Part shown: one piece after another, positions 42,371 to 53,595 of the stretch
Numbering within the stretch: the stretch's first letter is position 1
How the letters are laid out: every line of letters starts with the position of its first letter
DNA from: Hygrophila difformis
Taxonomy: Eukaryota > Streptophyta > Magnoliopsida > Lamiales > Acanthaceae
Direction of reading: 5' to 3'
Assembly (NCBI GenBank): GCA_030278955.1
Contig: JAOANR010000013.1
Location: 45,420,191 to 45,484,190, forward strand
Length of the DNA: 64,000 nucleotides
Translations under genes and position numbers: made by a program
Notes under the pieces: model-generated
Told to the model about the DNA's origin: nothing
The model's database searches: none
What the model saw: only the letters and a program-made list of their open reading frames with translations

Positions 42371-43067
42371 TTTTAAGCACTAACACTATCCAACTCAGCC
42401 CAACTCAGTTGCACATCAACATAAGAAGAACAAGGGAATTCTAATTCTAATTTCTTCACTTCTATCTTTCCCAGCAGAAATCAATATGACTGCACTGTTT
42501 CTTGCAGTTCTCAAGGAATCATATACAAGTAAACACACAAACAAAACAAAGTTCTGAACAAGGAAATTCAGGTCTACAATATATGAATTTTAAGAAAAAA
42601 TTCACATTCCAAAACCAGAATATGAGAAAACTAATACCATGAATCTCCGAAAATCAAGAAGAAGGTACACAAACCAAGCAATCAGATGCTTCCACAAAGG
42701 CGCACACACGCACGCACACAACAATTGAGAAACAAGAACCAAGAAAGGTTCTTTCTTTTCTCTTTCAGTGTAAAGTATTCGGTCAATCATCAGACAAATG
42801 GACTACAACAAGAGCAAAACAAACCAATAATTAAAAGTCCCACCCGAGAAAAAGAATTGATGAACAAATGAATTGAAAAACGCCAATAATACCCAATTGA
42901 TACAAAATAATACATCAACTTGAAGACGATTTCTGAACGCGAAACGACGTCATTGCTTACTCCATCAACAGTGAACAGGGAACAGCGAAAAGATAAAGGA
43001 GAGAGATATTAATTTGTTAATCCAAGTGTAATTGTGTGCTGTAATGATATGACCATGGAGTATATTA

Positions 43068-43074
43068 TTATATA
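43068..43074 (-). promoter_or_regulatory. Candidate TATA box of the SPL gene
   Basis: Minus strand TATATAA in ctctatataataat, about 700 bp upstream of the start codon. No other good TATA lies nearer; an intron in the leader is implied but not located. Confidence 0.35.
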
Positions 43075-43429
43075 GAGGATTTGGTTGAAAATGATGGTGT
43101 ACCGAGCGCCAGCTTCATTCACCACCATCCCACTTGCGGATTAAACAACGGGCAAACTCCCGTCCCCGTTTTACAGCTTTTGTCGACGACGAAGATTCAG
43201 TCGTGTATCGCCGGATTATATGGGATTCCGCTAATGGGGGATTTCGAATGAACTCGGAATCCGTTCAGCGAAACAGATTGGATCTGAAATTGGATTCAAA
43301 ATGGGCCTATTGGAAATTCTTCTGGTTTGGACTATTTTAGCCCAATAATAGAATTTGGGCCAACTGGAGCCTAATATATTCCGCCCATGTTAATAGAAGC
43401 CCAACTATTCATTCTTTTTTTTTTTTTTT

Positions 43430-43565
43430 TTTTTTTTTTGTGAATTACCGGGTATTCCCAGCACACATTGAACCCAAGACTAATCCTGCGATGATCTGTA
43501 TGGGCAATTAAAGACGCCTCTACCAAAGTAGTTTTTTGCATACACAAGGGCCGCCCCCCTCTGAG
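43430..43565 (-). mobile_element. Family-A SINE, minus strand, preceded by poly-T
   Basis: 'gaattaccgggtattcccag', 'acccaagactaatcctgcg' and 'tttttgcatacacaagggc' match the family; the T-run at 43414-43439 is the A tail on the other strand. A fragment of the same family (gattttgcttaagcgactag) is at 44162-44181. Confidence 0.6.
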
Positions 43566-43569
43566 TTCA

Positions 43570-44340
43570 AAGTTTGCCATTAATTTTTTTATATAACTAT
43601 ATGTATTTTAGTTATTGTAGAATTTTTTTTTATGTAATTCCGCCCCACCGAGCGCAAACTTCGCCATTGATTTTTTATATGGTTGCGTTAATTTTAGCTA
43701 TAGTAGAATGTATTTTTCTGTAATAATTTACGCAATTGAGAAGATGAATGGAAAAAGAAGATAACATATTTCTTTGTCGGTGGATTTTTTAACATAGGCT
43801 TATATGTTCTTCAATTTTAATAAATAAAATAATAAACTTCGCCCATCATATAAATTTGTAAATAGACTACGGCGAGTATATTTTGCCGGCTTATGATATT
43901 AACATTGGTCCTACATATTACGACTACTACGGTTCAAAGATTGTTAAAGATCTTTTTATACATTGAAGTTTATGAAGATAGATTTGCGTAACACAATGGG
44001 AGATGATTTTTTTAGTAACTACTTAGTATGTTACATTGAAAATTAAAAGGTTTTATAACATTTTAAAAAAATATCGACTCGTAATTTAGAATTGTCGTAC
44101 GTAGTGAAAAAAATTCATAGCTTGCCCCCCGGTCCTCACACTCTGCATGCGCCATTGCCCGAGATTTTGCTTAAGCGACTAGAGCCCCAATCAAGCCAAC
44201 TACTGTGGGTAAGTAATAATAAAAATAAAAATAATAAAATAAAATAATGTGTGAATGTGTGGTCACATATTCACATGATCACAACTATACAGAACTGAAA
44301 AAGAAGAAGATATTTCGTGGAAAAATAAAATCCAGCCAGA
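43570..44340. other. Intergenic, nothing recognised
   Basis: AT-rich spacer apart from the SINE fragment near 44140-44200. No gene found. Confidence 0.4.
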
Positions 44341-44346
44341 ACAAGT

Positions 44347-45068
44347 TAGGGGTGGGCACGGTTCGGTTATCCTGAGTTTTTGAGGTACTTGTATTTGTAT
44401 TTGAACCGGACAAATACTTAAATGAAGTATTTGTATTTGTAACCGGACTCCTCGGTTAACCAGGGGTTCGGTTTCGATTTGATTCAGCGGTTAAGCGATT
44501 CGGTTTGAATATTTTGTCCAAGCCTATTAAACCTTATAATCAAATCTTCATTTTCCTAATTCTTAACTTTTATATGTTAATTTTCGAGGTTATTACAATA
44601 TAATAAAAAAATCATATAATTATCGAATTCGGTGGTTCCTTTTAGTGTTACCAAAATATATAATATTTTAAAAAGTTTAGTCTAGTGTCTATTTCAATAA
44701 TGAGTATTCTTAAGGGCAAAAATCAATATAGGACATATTTTTTTATTATTATCTTTACTTTTTAATATTTATTTTATTATATACTTAGAGAATTAAATAA
44801 TTAATAGTAATATATATTATTTTTTGCCAAATAGTAATATATATTATTGATATACAATTATGTACCATTAAATATGTATAATATATACAATATATATAAT
44901 TTTTTTACACACAAGAAATATATTCGGTTTGGTTCGTTTAGTCGGGGGAAAAAATTAAAGTATTTGTATTTGTATTTGAATCGGAATCCTCGGTTAACCG
45001 GAAATTCGATTCGGTTTTGATTCGATTTTTCGATTCAACGAATCGGTTCGAATATTTTGCCCACCCTA
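44347..45068. mobile_element. hAT-type element, family of 10294-12030
   Basis: Ends TAGGGGTGGGCA and TTGCCCACCCTA; the 8-bp TSD is gaacaagt (44339-44346) and aaacaagt (45069-45076), one mismatch. Inverted relative to 10294-12030 and without nested insertions. Subterminal 'gtatttgtatttga' and 'cggttaaccgg' repeats. Confidence 0.8.
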
Positions 45069-45467
45069 AAACAAGTATATCTCACTTGCTTATAGTATCA
45101 ATTGAAGATCTCTTATAATAATCATTAAAGAGGGAAATTAGAAAAGCAAATGGAAACTGTGGAAACTATCATAAGGAGGGGAAAAAAGTAGTGATCTTAG
45201 AGAAAGTAAAAGTAAAAAAAATTAAAAGGAGAAAAAAAAAAAAAGTGGAATCCATGGCCAGCTGATTTCGATATGTCACCAAAATCAATCATTCTCTGAA
45301 CAATTCCATTCCAAACATGTTCAAGCTAAGAAACATGGAGTAATATATATAGTATAACTCAATATACATAACATATACATACACATAAATACATACATAG
45401 GCATACACGTATTTTTATATAATACTATATAATATTAATATATAAAAAATCAGAAAATTGTACGTAA

Positions 45468-46274
45468 TTAAATTGTGCTGGAAATTGGAGCAACAATTCT
45501 GATTCTATCCATGTTGGTTGTTCCATAGACAGGCAGTCCATTGGAGCAGAAATCCAGCTCATGATTCGGCAAATCGAACAGGTCCGAACTGGAATCGGTG
45601 TCCGCCCCGTCGTCCACGTCACCGAACTTCCTGAAATCTCTGTCCGCAATGGAATTCCGGTCGGAAAACCCTAAGGACCATCCATTCCTCGCAAAACTAG
45701 CCACGCTGCCGTTGCTCAGCCTGGATTTCTGATCGTCGGGTTTCCAGGCATTTAGTCTCTCAAAATTCGATGCAGCAATTCCAGGACTAGCGTTCCTCAT
45801 CTCCTTGCAGAATTTCGTAGGAGTGATCGAAGTGGAAGAATTGAGGTTTTCCGTGATGATCCTGAAATGGCTGACGCTGCTCCGCCGTTTCCTCCTGCCG
45901 GAATCCTCGTCGTCGGCTGCGCCGCCGCTGGATTTTGATTTCTTCTTCTTTTTGGAAGCCGTTTGGCTGAAAAGGGAATTGAGGAAACTGGCGAGCCTGG
46001 CGCCTGGAGAGCTGGGTTGCTTGAATTTTTTCCCCTTTTTTGGATCCGTGGTGAAATCGATCCCCGGATGGATGGGATTCCTGAAAATGGGCACGTCGAG
46101 ACTCGTCCTGGCGGACCGGTGGACGCGGCGGGTGTCGTCCACGGCTGGGTTTTCGCTGGAGAAATATCGGGCCGCCTCGAAGACGTCGAGCTCGCCGGAG
46201 TCATTTCTCCGGTGGGATGTATTCTTGGGGGTTTGGAAATTAGGGTTTGGGGAAAGGGTTGCCTGGACAGACAT
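45468..46274 (-). CDS. BIG GRAIN 1-like protein, intronless
   Basis: A single uninterrupted frame of 268 residues. Recognisable blocks: GELDVFEAARYFS near the N terminus, GARLASFLNSLFSQ followed by a Lys-rich tract (KKKKKSKSS), SVSHFRIITENLN, and an acidic DTDSSSDLFDLPNHEL ending in GLPVYGTT. This layout matches plant BIG GRAIN 1-like proteins (E type) as I remember them. The rice founder is a plasma-membrane regulator of auxin response and transport that affects grain size. No enzyme domain, signal peptide or membrane span is visible. Codon use is GC-richer than the flanks, as for other genes here. Assignment is by motif memory, so the coding call is firmer than the name. Confidence 0.7.
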   Translation of the reverse strand: MSVQATLSPNPNFQTPKNTSHRRNDSGELDVFEAARYFSSENPAVDDTRRVHRSARTSLDVPIFRNPIHPGIDFTTDPKKGKKFKQPSSPGARLASFLNSLFSQTASKKKKKSKSSGGAADDEDSGRRKRRSSVSHFRIITENLNSSTSITPTKFCKEMRNASPGIAASNFERLNAWKPDDQKSRLSNGSVASFARNGWSLGFSDRNSIADRDFRKFGDVDDGADTDSSSDLFDLPNHELDFCSNGLPVYGTTNMDRIRIVAPISSTI

Positions 46275-46337
46275 TGTGTGTGATATTTAGAAATTTTGAT
46301 GTAATTGGGATGTATTATGTGGAAATGTCTTGTGGGG

Positions 46338-46345
46338 ATATATAG
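46338..46345 (-). promoter_or_regulatory. TATA box of the BIG GRAIN 1-like gene
   Basis: Minus strand CTATATATCC, 64 bp upstream of the ATG. Confidence 0.5.
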
Positions 46346-46349
46346 TGGA

Positions 46350-47060
46350 GGGAAGAAATGGAAAGTAATGGGGATTTGAAATGATTGAAAATAATGGTTT
46401 GTGGAAACCCTTTTTATAGCATTCAAGTGAGTTTTCAAAAACTATATTTATGTTAATGTTGTACTACTTTTCTTGCTTCCAAATTGTGATTCATTTTGGT
46501 ATTATTAAATTTTTATATTAAATTGATGTTCCCTAGTTGGTCCTAATTAGCTAGCTTATAAGCTATAGTTTTCTCTTAATGAATTATAAGCAAACATTTA
46601 AGGTAAATCAATATAATGGCTATACTTTACTTTTGGGTTTTTGTGATGGCAAATTGGAAATAATAATTAAAGATTTATTATTTATTTATGTTAGTTTATC
46701 AAATGGATGGAAAGAGGGGTGATGTGATGAGCCCACCTGAAATGAAATATGTGGCTTGGAGGAGAAAGGAGGAAGCTTTTTATCCTTATCATGTTTGAAG
46801 AAATAATTATAATCTATGGAAAAGCTTAGTGATATATATTCATGTGTTTTGTGGGCATCAAAAGGGCTAACATTTCCTTGGATGCTCATCTTCATAATTA
46901 TTCACCAACTTATAAGTATTTAATTTGTTGTGAACAATTTCCTCCATTTCAAACTATATATGGTACGGATCCTCATATTCTAAATTCTAATAGACAGATT
47001 TGATAGTTTGTTTCAACACATATATAACAAACCCTAAGATCAAACTGCTTATCAATTTTT
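46350..47060. other. Upstream spacer, nothing recognised
   Basis: AT-rich promoter-side sequence of the BIG GRAIN 1-like gene. No other feature. Confidence 0.4.
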
Positions 47061-47065
47061 TTTTT

Positions 47066-47210
47066 GGCGTATACTCGGTATCATCAGACTACATTAGACC
47101 CAAGACTAATCATTCGAGTATTTGGTGAACATTGAAGGGTTGCATTTCCCAAAGCAGAATATACACAAAAACTCGAACCCGAGACCTTTGCTTAAACAAA
47201 GGGTTGTATT
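47066..47210 (-). mobile_element. Family-A SINE, minus strand
   Basis: 'cgtatactcggtatcatca', 'acccaagactaatcattcg', 'cattgaagggttgca' and box B CTCGGGTTCGAGTTT on the minus strand. Confidence 0.6.
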
Positions 47211-47219
47211 TGGTGAACG

Positions 47220-48920
47220 TACTTACGAATTTAGTAGGATTATTTATTAATTTATGTATTTATTAGGGTTTGAGTTAAATTGATGGGCTCAAAGATGGTG
47301 GGCACACACGTACGTGCGCTGCCCCTAATTTGTTAAAGACATTGAATGTACATGTATGTGACGTGACTCAAGCATTAACCTTTAACATAAATATTATATA
47401 CAAACCATATATTTTTAATTGCATAAACTTCATTCCATTTCATGTTACACAAAACAACAATATAGTTAGCAAAAAAGAAAAACAATAATGAAATTTATAG
47501 TCCCACTGCACTATATATAGTTAGCATGCACGACTCATGTCATTACGCCTAATTATCACCCACTATGCATATCTTTCAATATTGTTTTTTTTAATAATAA
47601 CTACGCATGACATAATTCTTCTTTATTAACATGTACTCGATCCTAATAACTTTATTTTTTTTTAAAAAAAAATCTATTATTAAAAAGCATTATAATATTA
47701 AATAGTAATTTAATATTTCCAAATAATATTTTGACCAAATGAAGCATTATTTTGCATTCCTAATTATTCTTATTCTTACCTTTTTAATGCTTGTGGTAAA
47801 GCATGCACTGAAATTTTCAATCTAAAGAAGAAAAAAGAATTTATTTGTAAAACAAGACTATAATTAACGAAATAAACAAATACGTATGAAGTATGTATTA
47901 CTTCTTTTTGGAAATTTTACAAAGATAAATTATTGAAATTGGGATCATTCCTACCTCATGATAAACAAATACAATGACAAATTGACAATGCATACGTTTT
48001 AATTGATTAAAATTTTATCGTACAAATTAAATTGACTTGAATTTGAATGGTCAAATTCAGAAACTATTTACCGAAAGCGATAGTTCTCTTGCCACGTCGT
48101 CAGAAGCATTTGTCGCTACATGTCTGAAAATGCGCTTTCATTCGAACCTTAACCATTTTGAACTAAAGTCGCTCTTACATAAATCTTTTTGAAAACTAAA
48201 TCATTAACCATATTTTAGAAAAAAGGTATATATGTGTGTGCATGAGTATAAGACTACAAGACATGTGCCAACAAGACTTTGATCAAGTCTTGCCCGGGGA
48301 ACAAAATTATTAAATATATAAAAATATTCATATATGTATATAGCTGGATAGATTATGCCTATACTGAAATGGGCCTAAGCAAATCATTGGGGGTGGTTTT
48401 GAGATACTCCACGATGTATCTGCAGACAAAATATATGCAAAATGAGGCCCATTAAAGGCCCACAAACAGTGATGGTGAGGCCCATCACCAGTGAGGATGA
48501 TCAGCTGAGGTGGGGGACACGTGTCCATTTGTCACTCCAACCACTGTCCTCTCTGTTTGGTTGCATACAACATGTTCGGTTCTTTCTTTTAGTGTCCACC
48601 ATGGATTTAAAGCAGATGAGCACAGCCATATATAGCTTTCTAATCAGTCACAGTCTGTTGTGGTGTTTTTTTAAGGCCTCAACTGTCAGGTCAAGTAGTA
48701 ATACATAGATAGAGATGTAGGGAGGGACGTGCTGACATGCACATGCTGACTTGTTTGTCCGTTTGGTGGATAGGGATATTGAATCCTTCAAGATCCAGTT
48801 TAGGTTGGTTTCGGTCTGATCTGGATTTATTACTATCCTCATAGATGGCAACGGGTTAGTTTTGAATTTATTTTTCTAAGAGTCAAGACCTGACTCAATC
48901 TCGGGTTTGGTGGATGGGAA
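47220..48920. other. Intergenic, nothing recognised
   Basis: AT-rich spacer. Several short open frames near 48330-48850 lack any family feature. Confidence 0.4.
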
Positions 48921-48929
48921 ATTTTCAAG

Positions 48930-49220
48930 GCCTTACAAGAAAATTTCGGAACACCGACCGCATTTACCGACCAACATTTTGCGATCGGTATTACCGACCG
49001 CAAGCTGTGGTCGGTAATTTATATCTGTTATTGCGTTAGGGTGTTTTTTGCCGATCGATTTACCGACCGCAACAAAGGTGGTCGGTAAATTTTTCCCAAA
49101 TTTTTTCATTTTTTAATTTTTTTTATAAAAAATATAATTTAGCACCGAATTACCGACCGAAAATGTTGTCACTAAATTTACCGACCGAATTACCGACCGA
49201 AATATGCGGTCGCTAAATAT
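48930..49220. mobile_element. CACTA-like element end
   Basis: CTTACAAGAAAATTTCGG resembles the plant CACTA terminus (CACTACAAGAAAA). It is followed by subterminal repeats in both orientations: 'taccgaccgca' and 'tgcggtcggta' at least eight times to about 49215. The opposite end was not found, so this is one end or a remnant. Confidence 0.5.
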
Positions 49221-49518
49221 TTTCCCCATTATTTTATTTTTGAATTTTTTATTTTTTATTTTCATTGAATATTTTTAAATATAATTTAATTTTTGAATTT
49301 TTTCTCTATATAAATAATTTTATTTTTATGATAAATTTTATTTTATCATTATTTATTTTCTTTAATAGTTTTATTTGACTATTTAATTTAATTAATATTT
49401 TTTTATTTTTTATTTCAGTTTAATTTTAATTTACAAATTTAAATTTATATATGTATATAAATAAATTAAATAGTGGAGATTAATATATGTATATTAACTA
49501 GGGTTTCAGTAGTGGAGA

Positions 49519-50090
49519 TTGGGGATGGCAATTTAACCCGGTAGACTCGAGAATCGGTCCGGACTCAACCCGTTTAGCTCGGTTCGGGTTTTCATTTTCA
49601 GGTCTCGGGTCGAGTCTTGGGTCTAGCAGAGGGCCCGAACCGACCCGACCCAAGTATTTTAAATTATGTACAACCATAAAATATTCCTAATTGTTGTATG
49701 TTTATATAAGTCTTTGGAAGGGAACCAGCCCGTAGCTACTCGTATATCATCCGTAAATTTGTATAATTTGTAAAATTTTGAGTAATATGATATTATGATG
49801 TTTATAACTTCTTGCTTTGTTATAAATAATTGGGTTTACTATGTGAATTTGAGTAGTGTTATTGTGTAAATTTGAATTTTGGGCACTTATGGGTTGGGTC
49901 TTGGGTCGGGTCGGGAGGATATTTGGTGTGGTCTAAATTATTTTATTAAATTCATTCGGGTCCACGGGTCCGCGGGTCTAGATCTTCTCGAGTCGGGTCG
50001 GTGTCTTGGGTCGGGCATTGGGTCTGAAAATTTACCTCGGTTCGGGTCTCGGGGGTCTGACTGGACCCGATCCATTGCCATCTCTCAGTC
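49519..50090. mobile_element. hAT-like element with 'gggtcgggt' repeats
   Basis: Left GGGGATGGCAATTTAACCCG is mirrored by CGATCCATTGCCATCTC at the right. The interior has 'cgggtctcgggtcgagtc' repeats at both ends. No unambiguous 8-bp TSD. Confidence 0.5.
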
Positions 50091-50099
50091 CCAAACAAG

Positions 50100-51220
50100 A
50101 CTTTAAAAGACTTGATCTAGATTCTAGTGGGGTCAAGTGTAAGGCTGTTGGGCCTTGAATGTGTTGGCCCATTGGGTGACAGGATCTATCTCAATTTCCT
50201 ATCTTGCCCCTCGTTCATGCTAATGCATTGTTTTATTATGAGTGCTAGTGTAATTAAAGGTGTAGCCTCCACATATAACCAATACACATAAAATTTGTCA
50301 AATTTTTGCTACTTTGAATCTTTGAGCTAATACATTAGTATTTCTAATTTTATGTTTTAAAGACGGGCTATTTTGTATTTCATGTAAAACCTAAACACAT
50401 CAATGTTATATTATGCTCGAATCCATATACTTCTAAAGTGGGATAACTTTTTTTAGAGAAAAGTTGGGCAATGCTAAAATAAAAAGATAGACATGGGTGC
50501 CCTCAAAAGTCATCCCCTAGATAGCTACATACATTGCTAGAACCATTAAACTACTATGAGGGATCAATTACAATATCCTTTTTCTTCTTATATTCACCCT
50601 CTTAACAAAAGTGTCACAAAACCAGACACAATCTAGAACATTATTGGCACAATTATTACAAGACGTGGCATCATATTGTACACTAGAGTTGCTTTTTAGA
50701 GGGGGGAAATAATTCTAAGTTGCACCATTTTATAACGATGTGTATAATTATTAGTTAATTATGTTAGTATGATGAATGACATTTAATTGGAAGCCTGTAT
50801 GCATATAAATGAACAAATAATTTTTAAGCAATCAATTTATATATATATAGATATATATATATATATATATTTATTATTACTATCATTAATTTCTTTGTTG
50901 AATTGAAACCTTATCTTATCTTAAAGGAAAGACCATTAATTAATTGTCTGCACACAGCCTTTCTAGGTGCATTGTTCATGGAGATAAAAAGATCAGAGGG
51001 TCTGTTTCTTGTTTTATATAATCGAAACATGTACATATAGTATATTCATTATATATCAAAGGAAAATGAACATTCGCCGGTTGGATATGTTGTAAGGAAA
51101 AGGACATCTCGATTTATTTTAAAGGAAAAATTTGAGTTGGTTTCCAGACATAAATGGACAGAGGATAGCACATATATTGAATAGATTATCTTATAGATTT
51201 CAATTAGAGGGTGTTTGTTT
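50100..51220. other. Intergenic; (TA)n tract
   Basis: No gene found. An alternating AT tract lies at about 50838-50870. Confidence 0.4.
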
Positions 51221-51231
51221 GTGTGTTTTGG

Positions 51232-51582
51232 GGGGGAAAAAACCAATATGATCCCACAACTTTCGTGTGTTTCTCAAATGGTCCCATAATTGTGGACTTC
51301 ACTTAATCCATCCAATATGTTTGCTAATCCTCGCCCAAATGGTCCCATTCGAGGTTAATGATCTCCCTGACGTGTCGCAAGGATTAAGGGTTAATTATGG
51401 GACCATTTGAGAAACGGACGAAAGTTGTGGGATGATTTACCCGTTAATCCTCACAATTAACCTCCGATGGGATCATTTGGGCGAGGATTAGCAAACATAT
51501 TGGATGGATTAAGTGAAGTGCACAATTATGGGACTATTTGAGAAACACACGAAAGTTATGGGATCATATTGGCTTTTTTCCC
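51232..51582. mobile_element. Mutator-like foldback MITE, 9-bp TSD
   Basis: GGGGGAAAAAACCAATATGATCC is mirrored by the right end (ggatcatattggcttttttccc). Arms continue inward through 'cgaaagttRtggga' and 'gcgaggattagcaaacata' to near the centre. The TSD is gtgttttgg (51223-51231 and 51583-51591), perfect. Confidence 0.8.
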
Positions 51583-52011
51583 GTGTTTTGGGACATATTA
51601 TCTGATTATTGCGTTTGGGAAACATTGTTTGTGTACTAACTTTCAATAATCTATTATTTGCGTTTTGATGGAATGAAAACGCTATTTTTTTCGTTTAGCC
51701 AAAAATATATTTTACCATATTGTTGCCTTTTGAGGTAATGAAAAACGCAAATCCAAACACTTTTTAATGATTATCTGATTATTGCAATTTGAAACAGCAT
51801 AAGCCCATCTAAACACTTAATTTTCTACAGCACGTTTTGTTACAACAATTATCCGATTATCCGTTTTCTAAACGTTGTCGCACTTTTTAAAACACACATC
51901 CAAACACCCTCTTAATTAATTATGTATCACCTAAAAAATTAATTATTTATTTAATTTGACTTGGTTCATGATCAAGGGTGCTATATAATATAGTTAGATA
52001 TCTGAACTTGA

Positions 52012-52351
52012 GGGAAAAAAACCCAAATAATCCCATAATTATTCTTGATTTCCCAAATCATTTCATAAAAAATCTATTAACTCAATCCATCCAGTAACTA
52101 TGTTAATCTTGTCCAAACCATCCCATCCACCCCTAATGATTATTAACGCTGACGTGGCAGTGGATTAGTGCACTAATAATGTTGACGTGGAAGCACCATG
52201 AACTGACACATCAGCGTTAATTGTCATTAAGGGGTGGGTGGGATGGACTGGGAAAAATTAACATAGTTACCGGATTGATTGGGTTAGTACATTTCTCATG
52301 GAATGATTTGAGAAATCAAGCATAATTATGGGACTATTTGGGTTTTTTCCC
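52012..52351. mobile_element. Mutator-like foldback MITE, ~10-bp TSD
   Basis: GGGAAAAAAACCCAAATAATCCC is mirrored at the right (gggactatttgggttttttccc). Flanks ctgaacttga (52002-52011) and ttgaacttga (52352-52361), one mismatch. It contains inverted 'gctgacgtggca' and 'tgacacatcagcgtta' blocks. Confidence 0.75.
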
Positions 52352-52665
52352 TTGAACTTGAGCATCAAAATTTGACATTGAGCTAAGTTCGAGTTCAAGT
52401 CGTATACGTTATTTATTTTATTTTATTTTAAAATTTTATACTAATAACTAAAATTTAAAAAATTAAAAAAAAAAACTTATTATCAGTAAAGTTATTTAGG
52501 AGAATAGATTCATTAAAGGTTACTCTTGTGTCTTAAATGAACCCTAAGATCTCCATTTGCTTTATAAAAAAATATATCCAAATAACTTATTCTATTCTAC
52601 TACAGTGCTTCAAATCATTGTATTTTCTATAAGGGTTTTTTAACTACCAAAAGAAATATTGGAGT

Positions 52666-53176
52666 TAGAGCTGTAAACGAGCCGAACCGAACCGAGCTTT
52701 AAGTGTTTGAGCTCTGTTCGTTAAGTTAACGAACGAACACGAACCGAGCCAAAAATCTTAACGAGCCAATTTTCATGTTTGAGCTCTGTTCGTTTAACCT
52801 TACGAACGAGCTAATAACGAACGATCACGAGCCTAGTCGAGCTCAGTTAACGAACCATTTATTTTATTAATAAATTTATTTTAGAATTAAATTAGATGTG
52901 AAAATGTAATGTATATTGTCCATATTATTTATGAGAGAAATGTGAAATTAATAAAAATAAAAAATGGAAAGAACAACTAGATAAAATTTTTATTTTTTAT
53001 AATATATATTCCATTAAAAAAGAATTCCGAACTGTTCACGAACTTAACGAACGAACACACAAATCAAATTATGTGTTTGAGCTCGGTTCGTTTAACTTAC
53101 CGAACGAGCTGTTAACGATCGAACACGTATCGAAACGAGCTCAGCTCACGAACTGTTTGTTTTATTTACAACTCTA
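52666..53176. mobile_element. hAT-type element, perfect 8-bp TSD
   Basis: TAGAGCTGTAAACGAGC at the left and TTTATTTACAACTCTA at the right, flanked by attggagt (52658-52665 and 53177-53184). Subterminal repeats 'gaacgagctgttaacga' and 'gagctcggttcgtt'. Its right end is about 420 bp upstream of the MADS-box start codon. Confidence 0.85.
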
Positions 53177-53435
53177 ATTGGAGTATACCATTTTTCTTAG
53201 GAGCTTAAGGATTATAGGCCTTTGTATGTGGGTCTATTCAATATATAATAGAGCCCGGATATGAATTGGGCATAATTAAGAAATCATCCATGCCAGGCCC
53301 GTTAATTATAATTACAAAATAAAAAAATAAAATAATATTTTTATATTTATATAGGATACAAATTTGAAAAAAATTTAGGATTGCCACCAGCCCCAACCCC
53401 CATGGACCATGCTATGACCTATTTAGAAGCCACTG

Positions 53436-53441
53436 TATATA
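53436..53441 (+). promoter_or_regulatory. Candidate TATA box of the MADS-box gene
   Basis: TATATA in actgtatatacac, about 155 bp upstream of the ATG. Confidence 0.35.
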
Positions 53442-53595
53442 CACATGTTCACATGACCTAGCTAGCTAGCTAAAAATTTTTCTTTTAAGCTTTTGCAAAC
53501 AGAAAACAGATGTGTTATGATTCTTGATCATGTTATAATAATCTACCATATATCTTCTCTTGATTTAAGTAAGGCATTGATCAAATATATAGTAT

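Noticed and set aside
45797..46438. Open frames of 106-213 codons overlapping the BIG GRAIN 1-like gene
   Set aside because: Shadow frames in a GC-richer coding region, with no recognisable motifs.
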